DNA of 64,000 nt from Verrucomicrobiota bacterium. GTDB taxonomy: Bacteria; Verrucomicrobiota; Verrucomicrobiia; Opitutales; Opitutaceae. Positions 1-8,897 of this stretch are shown piece after piece. The position numbers and the translations under genes were made by a program. The stretch covers positions 124,001 through 188,000 of the forward strand of contig VHCJ01000004.1 of the NCBI GenBank assembly GCA_016871755.1. Reading direction: 5' to 3'. The notes below the pieces were generated by a model. That model did not search any database. It saw only the letters and a program-made list of their open reading frames with translations, and was not told where the DNA came from. The stretch's first letter is position 1, and each line of letters begins with the position of its first letter.

Positions 1-24
1 ACGACGGAGCAACCAGCCGAGTTT

Positions 25-71
25 GTCGCCGGATCGTAACGTTTGTGCCGGGACGGTGCCGGCCGCGTAAC
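25..71 (+). promoter_or_regulatory. Pho-box-like 11-bp repeats upstream of TonB receptor
   Basis: Pentamers of the GTNNC type start at 25 (GTCGC), 36 (GTAAC), 45 (GTGCC), 56 (GTGCC) and 67 (GTAAC). The steps 25-36, 45-56 and 56-67 are exactly 11 bp; 36-45 is 9. PhoB-type regulators bind direct repeats spaced 11 bp, and the same pattern, cleaner, occurs before the porin at 5157. I infer a PhoB-like operator about 65 bp before the receptor start. The GTGCC members are poor matches, so chance cannot be excluded. Confidence 0.42.
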
Positions 72-134
72 GTGTTCGCGAACCGGTTGAATTCGGTTTG
101 TCTGCGGATTTGACCGCCGACGAACTCCGGGCCC

Positions 135-3101
135 ATGCCGCTGCGCTGGTCCCGATTCTTCCGACTCTTGGTTTCTCTGCTCTTCCTTGCTGCACTCGCC
201 GGAGTCTCCGGTGCGTGGGCGCAGGACGCTGCCGCAAATGGTCGGATCGCGGGCAAGATCCTCAACGCCAGCACCGGCATGTCGGTGCCGAGTGCGACGG
301 TGACGGTCGCGGGGACAGGTCTCAGTGCGACGACGGCCCTCGACGGTTCGTACGTGCTCGATGACGTCCCGGCCGGAACGCAGGATGTATCAGTGACTCG
401 CGACGGCTACCAAACCGCGAACGTCACCGGGGTGGTGGTCACGGCTGGAGAAACGGCCCGCATTGATGCGCCCCTCAACCCCGTCGCCGAGCAGATCATC
501 ACCATGGAGGCCTTCTCCGTCGCGGCGGCGGTCGTGCAGCAGTCGGGCCTGGGTCTCCTCCTGACCCGTCAGAAGGCCGTGGCGGTGAGTGACGCGATCG
601 CCTCCGACGAGATCAGCCGCCTCGCGGTGGGCAATGCCGCAGAGGCGCTTGGCAAGACTCCCGGGACCTCGGTGGTGGACGGAAAGTACGTCGTGATCCG
701 CGGCCTGGGTGACCGGTACACGAACACGCAGATGAACGGCACCTCGGTCCCGAGCGCGGACCCGGACCGTCGGGCGGTGCAGTTGGATCAATTTCCCAGC
801 GACGTGATCGACAGCATCACCACGCTCAAGTCGTTCACGCCGGACCAGCCGGGGGCCTTCTCCGGTGGCAGCGTCAACATCAAAACGAAGTCTTTCCCGG
901 AGGAGTTCTTCCTCACGCTGTCCGCGAAGACGGCCTTCACCACCACCGTGACCGGCGAACCGATCCTCGGGGTGCCGGGCGGCGGCAAGGGTTGGCAGGG
1001 GCGCGACGACGGCACCCGGGGGCTTTCGTCGGCCGTGCCGAATCCGATGCCGCCCTCCCTCACGACCACCACGGCGCAACTCGCGGCGCGGACCGGGAAC
1101 TTCGGTCCGGCGGAGCAACTCGACGCCCTCTCGAAGGGCTTTCACAACGCCACGTTCTTCCCCCGCAGCCGGAAGGCCCGGCCGGACTCGGGCTTCGGCG
1201 TGGCGATTGGGGACAGCATCTCGCTCGAGAACGGACAAACTTACGGTTACGTCGCGAGCCTCTCCTACGAGCGCTCGACGCAACACTACACGGACGGCAT
1301 CACGGGCCGCTACGCGCAGGGCAGCGTCAACCCGGCGAGCCCAAGCTTCGTCGACATCAGCCGCGTCTTCACGACGGACGTCTCGGCCTATAACTTCGCC
1401 GCGGCTTACCGTCAGTTCCCGAACGTTCCCGGAGGAAAGCCGGCGTTCGGCGTCACCCAGAGCTCGGAGAACGTCGACTGGGGGTCGTATCTTCAACTCT
1501 CTTGGCGTCCCCGCTACAATCACGAGTTCGTTGCGACCTTCTTCCACAACCAGTCCGCGGAGGATCGCGTGCAGCGCGGCGTCGGTGAGGCGGTGCGCTC
1601 CGATTCCGGCGGCGAGTTCCGCGAGAACTACGACCTGCTCTATACGGAGCGAGGCGTCACCTCGTTCCAGCTCTCCGGCAAGAGCAACCTCGAGTCGTGG
1701 AACGACGCCACCCTGGAGTGGCGGGCGTCGCTCAGCCGCAGCACGCAGGACCAGCCCGACTACCGCAATTTCGAATTCAAGTGGAGCTTCACCCTGCAGG
1801 AGTTCGATCCCTCGGGGATCACGAACAGTCGCTACTTCCGCGAACTGCAGGAGGAGTCCCGCGACGTCGCGGTGGATTTCACCCGTCCGTTCGCCCTCGC
1901 CGGCGGGCGCAGCTTCACGCTGAAGACCGGATTGGCGCACACGGACGGTGACCGCACGAACCGCGAGCGCGCGTTTTCGATCGAGGGCGCAAATACCCGC
2001 ACGCGTGCCTCGATCGAGGCATACCCGAACCCGGTGGGCATCACCGCCCGCACGCCGAACAGCGTCGCTTTTGGCACGGTGATGCGGGAAATCCCGGCGA
2101 ACCTGAACTACGACGGCGAGCAGACCTTCACCGCTGGCTATGTGATGGGTGACTACCAGTGGAGTTCCGCGTGGCGCGCCATCGGCGGCCTGCGCTACGA
2201 GCGCACGGAGCTGAGCACCCGGCCCCTGCCGGTCCCGGGAGTGACGGTGCGCCGCGGGGAGATCCGGCAGTCGGACGCGCTGCCCGCCGTCGCGCTGGTC
2301 TGGACGCCCCGCGAGCGTCAGAACATCCGGGCCTCGTACGGCCGGACCCTCGCGCGCCCCACCTTCCGTGAACTCGCGGACGTCGTGAACTACGAAGCTT
2401 TCACCGATGAATTCATCGGCGGCAACCCGGACCTTGAGCTGACGATGATCGACAACCTTGACCTCCGTTGGGAACGCTTTCCCCGCGGTGGCGAAGTGCT
2501 GGCGGCGAGCCTCTTCTGCAAACGGCTGCAGAACCCGATTGAGCAGATCTTCGCGGATGGGCGCATCTTTCCGAACAACGTGGAGACCGGCACGGTCTAC
2601 GGCGTCGAGCTGGAGGCCCGCCGCAAGCTCGATGTTCTCAATGCACGTCTTGAGAACGTGACGGTCGGTTTCAACGCCTCGCTGATTGCCTCGGAGGTGA
2701 AGATCTCGCCCCGCGAGCTGAAGCTGATCCGGGCGGTCTTTCCGCAGGCGAAGGACACCCGGGCGCTGTTCGGCCAGTCGCCGTACCTCGTGAATCTCGA
2801 CGTGTCGTGGGCCGTCCCGGCGTGGGGATCGACCTTCACCGGCATTTACGGTGTGTCGGGAGAGCGACTCGACCTCGTCACCACCGGGGCGCTTCCCGAT
2901 GTCTTTGAGCAACCGGCCCCGGCCGTCGACTTCGTCTGGTCCCAGCGGCTCAGCCGCCGCTTCAAGCTCAAGGTGACGGCTAAGAACCTCCTCGATCCGG
3001 CGCGGGAGAAGACGCTGGAGCATGCGGGGGTGATCTACCGTTACCAGAGCTTCCACCGCGGGCGCACCTTCAGCGCCGGCGTCACCTACGAATTCAACTG
3101 A
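135..3101 (+). CDS. TonB-dependent outer-membrane receptor with N-terminal carboxypeptidase-like domain
   Basis: A 988-residue outer-membrane active transporter. Residues 1-29 are a signal peptide (hydrophobic run LLVSLLFLAALAGVSGAWA ending AWAQ). Residues about 35-115 form a carboxypeptidase-regulatory-like beta-sandwich (GRIAGKI, SGA/SATV style repeats, DVPAG). A TonB-box-like stretch (ITMEAFSV) is followed by a plug domain with the typical VVDGKYVVIRGLGDRY segment, then a 22-strand type barrel ending in an aromatic-rich C terminus (VTYEFN). The substrate is not visible from sequence. It sits 37 bp before a secreted beta-helix-like gene and upstream of a phosphate porin and pst genes, with 11-bp repeats in front, so phosphate or phosphoester uptake is the contextual guess. 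ATG 135 is chosen because the signal peptide starts there. Confidence 0.9.
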   Translation: MPLRWSRFFRLLVSLLFLAALAGVSGAWAQDAAANGRIAGKILNASTGMSVPSATVTVAGTGLSATTALDGSYVLDDVPAGTQDVSVTRDGYQTANVTGVVVTAGETARIDAPLNPVAEQIITMEAFSVAAAVVQQSGLGLLLTRQKAVAVSDAIASDEISRLAVGNAAEALGKTPGTSVVDGKYVVIRGLGDRYTNTQMNGTSVPSADPDRRAVQLDQFPSDVIDSITTLKSFTPDQPGAFSGGSVNIKTKSFPEEFFLTLSAKTAFTTTVTGEPILGVPGGGKGWQGRDDGTRGLSSAVPNPMPPSLTTTTAQLAARTGNFGPAEQLDALSKGFHNATFFPRSRKARPDSGFGVAIGDSISLENGQTYGYVASLSYERSTQHYTDGITGRYAQGSVNPASPSFVDISRVFTTDVSAYNFAAAYRQFPNVPGGKPAFGVTQSSENVDWGSYLQLSWRPRYNHEFVATFFHNQSAEDRVQRGVGEAVRSDSGGEFRENYDLLYTERGVTSFQLSGKSNLESWNDATLEWRASLSRSTQDQPDYRNFEFKWSFTLQEFDPSGITNSRYFRELQEESRDVAVDFTRPFALAGGRSFTLKTGLAHTDGDRTNRERAFSIEGANTRTRASIEAYPNPVGITARTPNSVAFGTVMREIPANLNYDGEQTFTAGYVMGDYQWSSAWRAIGGLRYERTELSTRPLPVPGVTVRRGEIRQSDALPAVALVWTPRERQNIRASYGRTLARPTFRELADVVNYEAFTDEFIGGNPDLELTMIDNLDLRWERFPRGGEVLAASLFCKRLQNPIEQIFADGRIFPNNVETGTVYGVELEARRKLDVLNARLENVTVGFNASLIASEVKISPRELKLIRAVFPQAKDTRALFGQSPYLVNLDVSWAVPAWGSTFTGIYGVSGERLDLVTTGALPDVFEQPAPAVDFVWSQRLSRRFKLKVTAKNLLDPAREKTLEHAGVIYRYQSFHRGRTFSAGVTYEFN

Positions 3102-3138
3102 TTCTCCGTCTGGCACTCCACCATCGAAAGATAAATCC

Positions 3139-4941
3139 ATGAAGCTCGCTCCCCGAATCCTCGCCGCGGTCGCCGCGGCGTTCGTGCTCGCCATCTCGGC
3201 GCACGCGCAGAACGTGATCGTGCCACGCACGATCACCACGAACACCACGTGGACCAAGAACAACACGTACTTCCTTGAAGGCTACGTGTTTGTGACGAAC
3301 AACGCCACCCTGACCATCCAGCCTGGTACGGTGGTCAAGGGCCGCGTCTCGAGCGGCGCTACAGCGGCGGCGCTGGTGATCACCCGCGGGTCGAAGATCG
3401 TCGCGGACGGCACCAAGGAAGAGCCGATCGTCTTCACGTCCGAGCTGGATCAGCTCAACGGCAACCTCGGCCCGCAGGATGTGGGTCTGTGGGGCGGACT
3501 GATCGTTCTGGGTAACGCCTCGATCAACTCCCGCGCCAACAACCAGCCGGCCGGTTCCCCCGCCCAGGACCAGGTCGAGGGCTTGTCGGTGACCGGACCG
3601 GAGGTCGAGTACGCCACCTTTGGCGGAACGAATGACGCCGACAACTCCGGTGTTCTCCGCTACGTCTCGCTCCGTCATGGCGGCGCGCGCATCGGCGGCG
3701 ACAATGAGATCAATGGCATCACGCTTGGTGGTGTTGGTTCGGGCACCGTCATGGAGTACGTGGAAGTGTTCGCGAACAAGGACGACAGCTTCGAGTGGTT
3801 CGGCGGCACGGTGAACGCCCGCTACCTCGTCTCGGCGTTCGGCAACGACGACAGCTTCGACGTTGACCAGGGCTTCCGCGGCACACTGCAGTTCCTGTTC
3901 TCGATCCAGACCGACATCACGGCGGACCGCGGCGACAAGGGTCTTGAACTCGACGGCGCGACGGCTCCGCTCGACGCGACGCCGCGCGGCCGCGTGACCA
4001 TCGCGAACGGCACCTTCATCGGCATCGGGCCTTCCGGCGGCAGCAACACTGCGGCCAACATCCGCGATGCGGTCGAGGCGACCCTGGTGAACAACGTCTT
4101 CGTCAACTTTGCCAAGGCGATCGACATCGAGGACGATGTCCGCGGCCCCATCGGCACTCCGGTCCTTCCGGCTCCGGTCATCTCCAACAACGTGTGGTTC
4201 AGCCATGTCGCGGCCAACAACACCCCGGCCGGCCTCAACGCCCGTCCCACCGGCGCGATCAATGCGAGCACGTACTTCTCCGACGCAGCGCTGGACAACC
4301 AGATCGTGAATCCGAACCTGCGCTCGATCTCCTACACCAACAACCGGCTGCTCGACCCGCGTCCCGCCACCGGCAGCGCCGCGCTCTCGGGCGCGGCCAC
4401 GGTTTCGGGCTCCGGCCTGACGCAGGTGTCCTACAAGGGCGCCTTCGGCACCACGAACTGGGCGGCGGGCTGGACGAAGCTGTGGACCGACGGCTACTTC
4501 GACCTCGCAAGCGCGGGAACCACGGATGTCGCCGTGATCCCGGACTCGACCTCGAAGTTCGTGAACATCGCGACGCGTGGCTTTGTGAGCTCGGCCTCCG
4601 GTCAGGAACTGATCGCCGGCTTCGTGGTGCGGGGCAACCAAGCCCAAACCGTCCTGATCCGCGTCGCTGGTCCCGGACTCGCCCAATTCGGCGTTGCCGG
4701 CACGCTCGCCGATCCGGTGCTGGAGCTCTATAAGGAGACGACCAAGATCGGCGAGAACGATGACTGGTCCGGCCAGCAGAGCGTCAACCTCGCCGCCCAG
4801 GTCGGGGCCTTCGCCCTCACTGTGGGCAGCCGTGACGCGGTGCTCGTGACCAACCTCCAACCGGGCGGTTACACCGTCCAGGCGAAGGGCAAGGCCGGAG
4901 CCTCCGGATCCGTGCTGCTTGAGGTCTACGAAGTGGACTAA
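3139..4941 (+). CDS. Secreted beta-helix-like protein, partner of the TonB receptor
   Basis: A 600-residue exported protein of unknown biochemical function. Residues 1-23 are a signal peptide (AAVAAAFVLAISAHAQ). Residues about 30-450 are rich in short beta repeats (ATLTIQPGTVVKG, ITRGSKIVADGT, GVLRYVSLRHGG, GTVMEYVEVFANKDDSFEWFGG) of the sort seen in right-handed parallel beta-helix proteins often encoded beside TonB receptors. The last 130 residues (FVNIATRGFVSSASGQ, TVLIRVAGPGLAQFGV, DPVLELY, NDDWSG) are a separate domain that I recognise as common at the C terminus of exported proteins in Opitutus-like bacteria. It is 37 bp after the receptor, so probably co-transcribed, and a terminator-like hairpin follows. 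A role as surface ligand-binding partner is inference. Confidence 0.75.
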   Translation: MKLAPRILAAVAAAFVLAISAHAQNVIVPRTITTNTTWTKNNTYFLEGYVFVTNNATLTIQPGTVVKGRVSSGATAAALVITRGSKIVADGTKEEPIVFTSELDQLNGNLGPQDVGLWGGLIVLGNASINSRANNQPAGSPAQDQVEGLSVTGPEVEYATFGGTNDADNSGVLRYVSLRHGGARIGGDNEINGITLGGVGSGTVMEYVEVFANKDDSFEWFGGTVNARYLVSAFGNDDSFDVDQGFRGTLQFLFSIQTDITADRGDKGLELDGATAPLDATPRGRVTIANGTFIGIGPSGGSNTAANIRDAVEATLVNNVFVNFAKAIDIEDDVRGPIGTPVLPAPVISNNVWFSHVAANNTPAGLNARPTGAINASTYFSDAALDNQIVNPNLRSISYTNNRLLDPRPATGSAALSGAATVSGSGLTQVSYKGAFGTTNWAAGWTKLWTDGYFDLASAGTTDVAVIPDSTSKFVNIATRGFVSSASGQELIAGFVVRGNQAQTVLIRVAGPGLAQFGVAGTLADPVLELYKETTKIGENDDWSGQQSVNLAAQVGAFALTVGSRDAVLVTNLQPGGYTVQAKGKAGASGSVLLEVYEVD

Positions 4942-4963
4942 GGATTGACAGTTGTTTTGCAAG

Positions 4964-5000
4964 AAGGCCCCGGAGGCGTGGAATGCGACTCCGGGGCCTT
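4964..5000 (+). terminator. Hairpin terminator after the receptor/beta-helix pair
   Basis: A perfect 12-bp inverted repeat, AAGGCCCCGGAG at 4964-4975 and CTCCGGGGCCTT at 4989-5000, encloses a 13-nt loop. It begins 22 bp after the stop at 4941. The following bases (GCTTATAAG) give only a weak U tract, so it may be an attenuator or an RNA-stabilising stem rather than a strong intrinsic terminator. Confidence 0.65.
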
Positions 5001-5054
5001 GCTTATAAGCTGCCGATTATGAATGCGTTGCGCGGACGACGGAGGAGCAGGCGT

Positions 5055-5092
5055 TTTACCCGCTTGTCACACGTCCGTCACCGGTTTGTAAC
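5055..5092 (+). promoter_or_regulatory. Pho box: direct repeats at exact 11-bp spacing
   Basis: GTCAC at 5066, GTCAC at 5077 and GTAAC at 5088 are spaced exactly 11 bp, with a weaker TTTAC at 5055 in the same register. In the longer view the units read TTGTCAC, CCGTCAC and TTGTAAC, close to the E. coli half-site CTGTCAT. This is the known architecture of PhoB binding sites. It lies 65 bp before the porin start at 5157, and the porin is followed by the pst-phoU genes. Confidence 0.65.
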
Positions 5093-5124
5093 CTTCGGCC
5101 CCCAAGGTCGTGCATGTCGGTTTC

Positions 5125-5138
5125 GTTACGTTCGTAAC
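5125..5138. promoter_or_regulatory. Palindrome GTTACGTTCGTAAC before the porin gene
   Basis: GTTACG at 5125-5130 and CGTAAC at 5133-5138 are perfect inverted repeats around TT. The site lies 18 bp before the porin ATG and 33 bp after the Pho box, where a core promoter or 5' leader would be. It could be a second operator or part of the promoter. The motif CGTAACG also occurs at 35-41 and 66-72, before the TonB receptor. Confidence 0.3.
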
Positions 5139-5156
5139 ACTCCCATCCACGACTCG

Positions 5157-6410
5157 ATGTTCACCCTCATCCGTTCGCTCGCCTTGGCGGGCTTGCTCTG
5201 CTCCACGATCACGCTGGTCCATGCTCAGGACAGCGGGGCGCTGATCATGGCCCTTGTGCGCAAGGGAATCCTGACGGATCAGGAGGCGGAGGACATCCGG
5301 GCGGAGTTGCTGCGCGAAGCGGCGGTGGTTCCGGCTCCGGCTTTCGCGGGCGGAAAGACCACTCAGCGGCTGAGCGTTGGGCTGCGCCTGCAGGCCCAGT
5401 ATGCTTACCTCGACACCGATCTGGTGGGCGGCCTGGCGGATCCGGCGGCGACGAACCACGCGTTCCTGCGCCGGGTCTACTTCACGCTGAAGGCGGGCTT
5501 GGTGGGCGATTGGGCGGCCGTGATGACGTACGATTTCGCGTCGGGCGGCTATGACGAAGCGATCCTCGAGTGGAAGCCGAAGCCCGATGTGACCTTCAAC
5601 TTCGGTCTCCGCAAGGTGAGCACGGCCTTTGAAGAGCGCTCTACCAGCGGCAATCTGCGCTCCTTGGAGCGTTCGTCGGTCACGCGCTACTTCGTCGAGT
5701 CCAACAACGGTCGCCGTCTGGCGGCCGCGGGCTACCGCATCGGGGCGTTTGTGGACGGCCGCCTTGGAAACTCAGGCTTCTTCTACAACGCCGCCATCAC
5801 GAATCCGGAAAAAGTGGACACCTTCTCGGGAGCGTCCTCGGCGGGCGATGCGACCAACAACCGTCCGGCGCTGTGGGTGGGCGTGGGTTACGGAAAGACG
5901 GTGCCGGGATTCGCGTGGACCACCGGTGTGAGCGCGGGGCAGGTGCCGGATCAGGGAGGGTGGGGAACCACCAACTTCGGCCGCGGTCATGATCTCTCGC
6001 TTTACTCCGCCTTCTTCGAGGTGACCGCGGAGCGGTACACCCTGATGGCGGAATTCCTGCAGGCGGAGGTGGATCGGGGCGTGTCCGCGACGCGGGATGC
6101 GAGGCCGCGCGGCTATTTCATCCAACCTTCCTTTTTCGTGAACGAGACGCTGGAGGTGGTGGCACGTTACGCGTCGCTCAACACCGATGGACGGGGCGTG
6201 ACCTTGGGCGACGTGATTCGCTCGGCGCCCTCTGGCGGAACGATGAACCGCAGCGCCGAGTGGTACGCGGGGTTCAACCTCTATCTCAAAGGAAATGATC
6301 TCAAGTACCAGCTTGGCCTCGTGTCCGCCAAGACGAAGGATCCGTTGACCGGCGGGCCCGCGGAGGCCAAGACCGCCGGTGTGCGCTCCCAACTCCAAAT
6401 CCAGTTCTAG
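5157..6410 (+). CDS. Phosphate-selective porin, OprO/OprP family
   Basis: A 417-residue outer-membrane trimeric porin of the OprO/P type, which passes phosphate or polyphosphate. The signal peptide is FTLIRSLALAGLLCSTITLVHAQ. The short helical segment after it (ALIMALVRKGILTDQEAEDIRAEL) is typical of this family, and the rest is amphipathic strands (FLRRVYFTLKAGLVGDWAAV, WYAGFNLYLKG), ending in aromatic IQF. I chose ATG 5157 because an upstream in-frame start would put about 58 non-signal residues before the leader and run through the Pho box. It lies 42 bp before pstS. The family assignment is secure; ion preference is inferred from neighbours. Confidence 0.88.
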   Translation: MFTLIRSLALAGLLCSTITLVHAQDSGALIMALVRKGILTDQEAEDIRAELLREAAVVPAPAFAGGKTTQRLSVGLRLQAQYAYLDTDLVGGLADPAATNHAFLRRVYFTLKAGLVGDWAAVMTYDFASGGYDEAILEWKPKPDVTFNFGLRKVSTAFEERSTSGNLRSLERSSVTRYFVESNNGRRLAAAGYRIGAFVDGRLGNSGFFYNAAITNPEKVDTFSGASSAGDATNNRPALWVGVGYGKTVPGFAWTTGVSAGQVPDQGGWGTTNFGRGHDLSLYSAFFEVTAERYTLMAEFLQAEVDRGVSATRDARPRGYFIQPSFFVNETLEVVARYASLNTDGRGVTLGDVIRSAPSGGTMNRSAEWYAGFNLYLKGNDLKYQLGLVSAKTKDPLTGGPAEAKTAGVRSQLQIQF

Positions 6411-6452
6411 CCCCGTCCGCCCCGCTTCATCCCGCCTCAACGCAACTCCCTC

Positions 6453-7262
6453 ATGAAACTCACCCCCACCCTTCTTCTCGGCGCGCTCGCCCTCTCGTTG
6501 CCACTCGCGGCCCAGCGTCTGGTTATCAAGGGCTCGGATACTCTCGGCGCCAAGCTGATCCCGCAGATCGCTGAGGAGTACCGGGCCCGGCACCCCGGCG
6601 TGTCCTTTGAGATCGCCGCCGAGGGCTCCACGACCGGCATCGCCGCGATCACCGACGGTACGGCGCAGATCGGCATGTCGTCGCGCCGCGCCCGCCCCAC
6701 CGAAGTGTCGGCCGCGCAGGCCAAGGGCGTCGTTCTCAAGCCCACCATCGTGGTCTATGACGGGATGGCGGTGGTCGTCCACGCCGACAATCCGGTCAAG
6801 GCGCTGACCAAGCGTCAGGTCGAGCAGATCTTCACCGGTGCGGTCACGGATTGGTCGGGGGTCGGTGGCAAACCGGGGCCCATCTCGGTCTACACGCGCA
6901 ACACTTCGTCGGGCACCTACTCCGACTGGAAGGAACTGGCGATGAACAAGAAGGACTACGCCAAGTCCTCCCAGAAACTGGCCGGCAACGAACAGATCGT
7001 CGCCGAGGTTGCCCGCAATCCGAATGGAATTGGCTATGTCGGCCTCGCTTACCTGTCAGCCCCGGGGATCCATACGGCGTCAATCGACGGCCAGACGCCA
7101 AGTGAGGAGGCGATCCGTTCCCATAAGTATCCCTATGCGCGCCCGACGTTCTTTTACACCAACGGCGAGCCGGCGGGTGAGGCCGCGCGCTTCATTGACT
7201 TCGTGCTCGGACCCGAAGGCCAGATCATCGCCCGCAAGGTCGGCTTTGTGACCCGCAACTGA
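6453..7262 (+). CDS. pstS: Phosphate ABC transporter periplasmic binding protein PstS
   Basis: A 269-residue phosphate-binding protein that delivers phosphate to PstCA. A signal peptide (LLLGALALSLPLAAQ) without a lipobox cysteine indicates a soluble periplasmic form. The opening strand VIKGSDTLGAKLIPQ, the segment AAEGSTTGIAAITDGTAQIGMSSR and the later RNTSSGTYSDWKELAM supply the Ser/Thr/Asp/Arg phosphate cage seen in PstS proteins. Further family signatures are YDGMAVVVHADNPV and EQIFTGAVTDWS. Length is short but normal for the PstS class of this group. pstC follows after 38 bp. The Pho box before the porin probably controls it, since no separate box is visible in the 42-bp gap upstream. 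Confidence 0.93.
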   Translation: MKLTPTLLLGALALSLPLAAQRLVIKGSDTLGAKLIPQIAEEYRARHPGVSFEIAAEGSTTGIAAITDGTAQIGMSSRRARPTEVSAAQAKGVVLKPTIVVYDGMAVVVHADNPVKALTKRQVEQIFTGAVTDWSGVGGKPGPISVYTRNTSSGTYSDWKELAMNKKDYAKSSQKLAGNEQIVAEVARNPNGIGYVGLAYLSAPGIHTASIDGQTPSEEAIRSHKYPYARPTFFYTNGEPAGEAARFIDFVLGPEGQIIARKVGFVTRN

Positions 7263-7300
7263 CGCCTCGCTCGAGCTGTCGCGACTGATCCTCCCTCCGC

Positions 7301-8893
7301 ATGGCCGAATCCACTCCAGCGCCGGATTTCCCGGTCACGAAGCGACGCCTGCGCTTCTTCGGGCTGACCTCCGACGAACTGGTGCAGTTGTTCTTCCGGG
7401 GTAACGCCATGGTGTCGGTCCTGGTCCTTGCGCTGATCACGCTGTTCCTTTTCAAGGAGGGTCTGGCGTTCTTCGGCCAGAACCAGCGCAATCTCGAGGT
7501 CTACCGGCGGGCCGGACTGGACTACGTCGACCAATTGCGGCAGCAGGAGCAGGACCACACCGCGTTGAACCGCTATCTGCTGGAGGTACGGATGAAGGCG
7601 GTGGCGGATCTCGCCGGTCCGCAGGGGCTGTCGGTTGAGGCGGTCAACCAGCGACTGGAGGCCTTTGACCAGTACTCGATCCGGTTCGACGACGCGATTG
7701 CGCCGCTGCGGGGGCTGGTCTCGGAGCTTTCCGAGACGGCATCTGCGATCAAGACGAAGTTCTACATCAACGAGGACAAGCGGACGGAGCAGCGGCAACT
7801 GCGGGCGGCCGGGCGGGCGGATGAGGCGGCGCGGGTTGCGGTGGAGGAGGTGGACTTTGCCCGCGAGATTGAACCGATCCTTGCCTCCCGGGAAGTGTAC
7901 CTTGAGATCAACCGGGGCCTCTCCCGCGAGTTGCAGGAGATTGCGGTGTTGGCGCGCGCCGTTCCCGGGGTGCCGGCGGAGCGGATGGAGCGCTTTGCGG
8001 GATGGGTGGTGCAGTATGTCGCGGGCTTCCCCGCGATCGAGCAGCGCCTTGCCACGTGGGATCATCGGGAGCCGGTTTCACTGCTGCGCTCCTTCTCCGC
8101 GTTCATCTTTGGGCGGCAGTGGCTGACGGCGAGTTTCTGGCAGGACTGGTACGGAGTCCTGCCCCTGTTCGTTGGCAGCCTGATGGTATCGCTGATCGCG
8201 CTGTCGCTTGCGGTGCCGCTGGGCGTCGGAGCAGCGATCTATGTCAACCAGATTGCATCCCCGGCGGAACAGAGGATCATCAAGCCCTGCATCGAGTTCA
8301 TCGCGGCCTTTCCCTCCGTGGTGCTGGGATTCTTCGGCATCGCCGTGCTCGGCGAGTTCCTGCGCTCGGTGTCGGGGGCAGCCTGGCTCGATTGGGTGCC
8401 CGGATTCCCGCTGGCGGAGCGCCTCAATGCGCTCACGGCGGGCTGCCTGCTGGGGTTGATCGCGGTTCCCACCATCTTCACGCTGGCGGAGGATGCGTTG
8501 CAGAACGTACCCCGGTCGTTCAAGGAGGCCTCGTTCGCCCTCGGGGCCACGCGTCTGCAGACGATCGTGAGGGTCATCATTCCCACGGCGCTCTCGGGCA
8601 TCATTTCCGCCGTGCTTCTCGGGCTGGGTCGGGTGATCGGGGAGACCATGGTCGTCCTCCTGTGCGCCGGGAACCGGATCGAGATCCCGGACTTCACGGC
8701 TGGGTTGGCGGCGTTTTTCCAGCCGGTGCACTCCATGACCGGAATCATTGCGCAGGAGATGGGCGAGGTGGTGCGCGGCGAGATTCATTACCGTGCGCTC
8801 TTCGTCGTGGGCATCGTGCTCTTCTTCCTCTCGCTCACGATCAACTTCACCGCGCAGAAAGTCCTGCGTCGCTACCGTCAGCATCCGATCTGA
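7301..8893 (+). CDS. pstC: Phosphate ABC transporter permease PstC with large periplasmic insertion
   Basis: Inner-membrane permease subunit of the PstSCAB phosphate importer, 530 residues compared with about 320 in E. coli. TM1 is at 35-55. Residues about 56-280 are a hydrophilic, largely helical insertion absent from short PstC proteins. The permease core follows from residue 287, with the EAA loop EASFALGATRLQTIVRVIIP near 410 that docks on PstB. FGIAVLGEF and GETMVVLLCAG are family-typical helices. The insertion may contact PstS or the cell envelope, which is inference. pstA starts 4 bp after the stop, implying translational coupling. Confidence 0.93.
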   Translation: MAESTPAPDFPVTKRRLRFFGLTSDELVQLFFRGNAMVSVLVLALITLFLFKEGLAFFGQNQRNLEVYRRAGLDYVDQLRQQEQDHTALNRYLLEVRMKAVADLAGPQGLSVEAVNQRLEAFDQYSIRFDDAIAPLRGLVSELSETASAIKTKFYINEDKRTEQRQLRAAGRADEAARVAVEEVDFAREIEPILASREVYLEINRGLSRELQEIAVLARAVPGVPAERMERFAGWVVQYVAGFPAIEQRLATWDHREPVSLLRSFSAFIFGRQWLTASFWQDWYGVLPLFVGSLMVSLIALSLAVPLGVGAAIYVNQIASPAEQRIIKPCIEFIAAFPSVVLGFFGIAVLGEFLRSVSGAAWLDWVPGFPLAERLNALTAGCLLGLIAVPTIFTLAEDALQNVPRSFKEASFALGATRLQTIVRVIIPTALSGIISAVLLGLGRVIGETMVVLLCAGNRIEIPDFTAGLAAFFQPVHSMTGIIAQEMGEVVRGEIHYRALFVVGIVLFFLSLTINFTAQKVLRRYRQHPI

Positions 8894-8897
8894 GGCG

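Noticed and set aside
390-3266. A 958-codon open frame on the minus strand opposite the TonB receptor
   Set aside because: It lies antisense to a clear receptor gene, its translation is Arg/Glu/Val-rich with no domain, and such long antisense frames are expected in very GC-rich genes.
3094-4962. A 622-codon minus-strand open frame opposite the beta-helix gene
   Set aside because: Shadow of the + strand gene: repetitive Arg/Val/Asp composition, no signal or motif.
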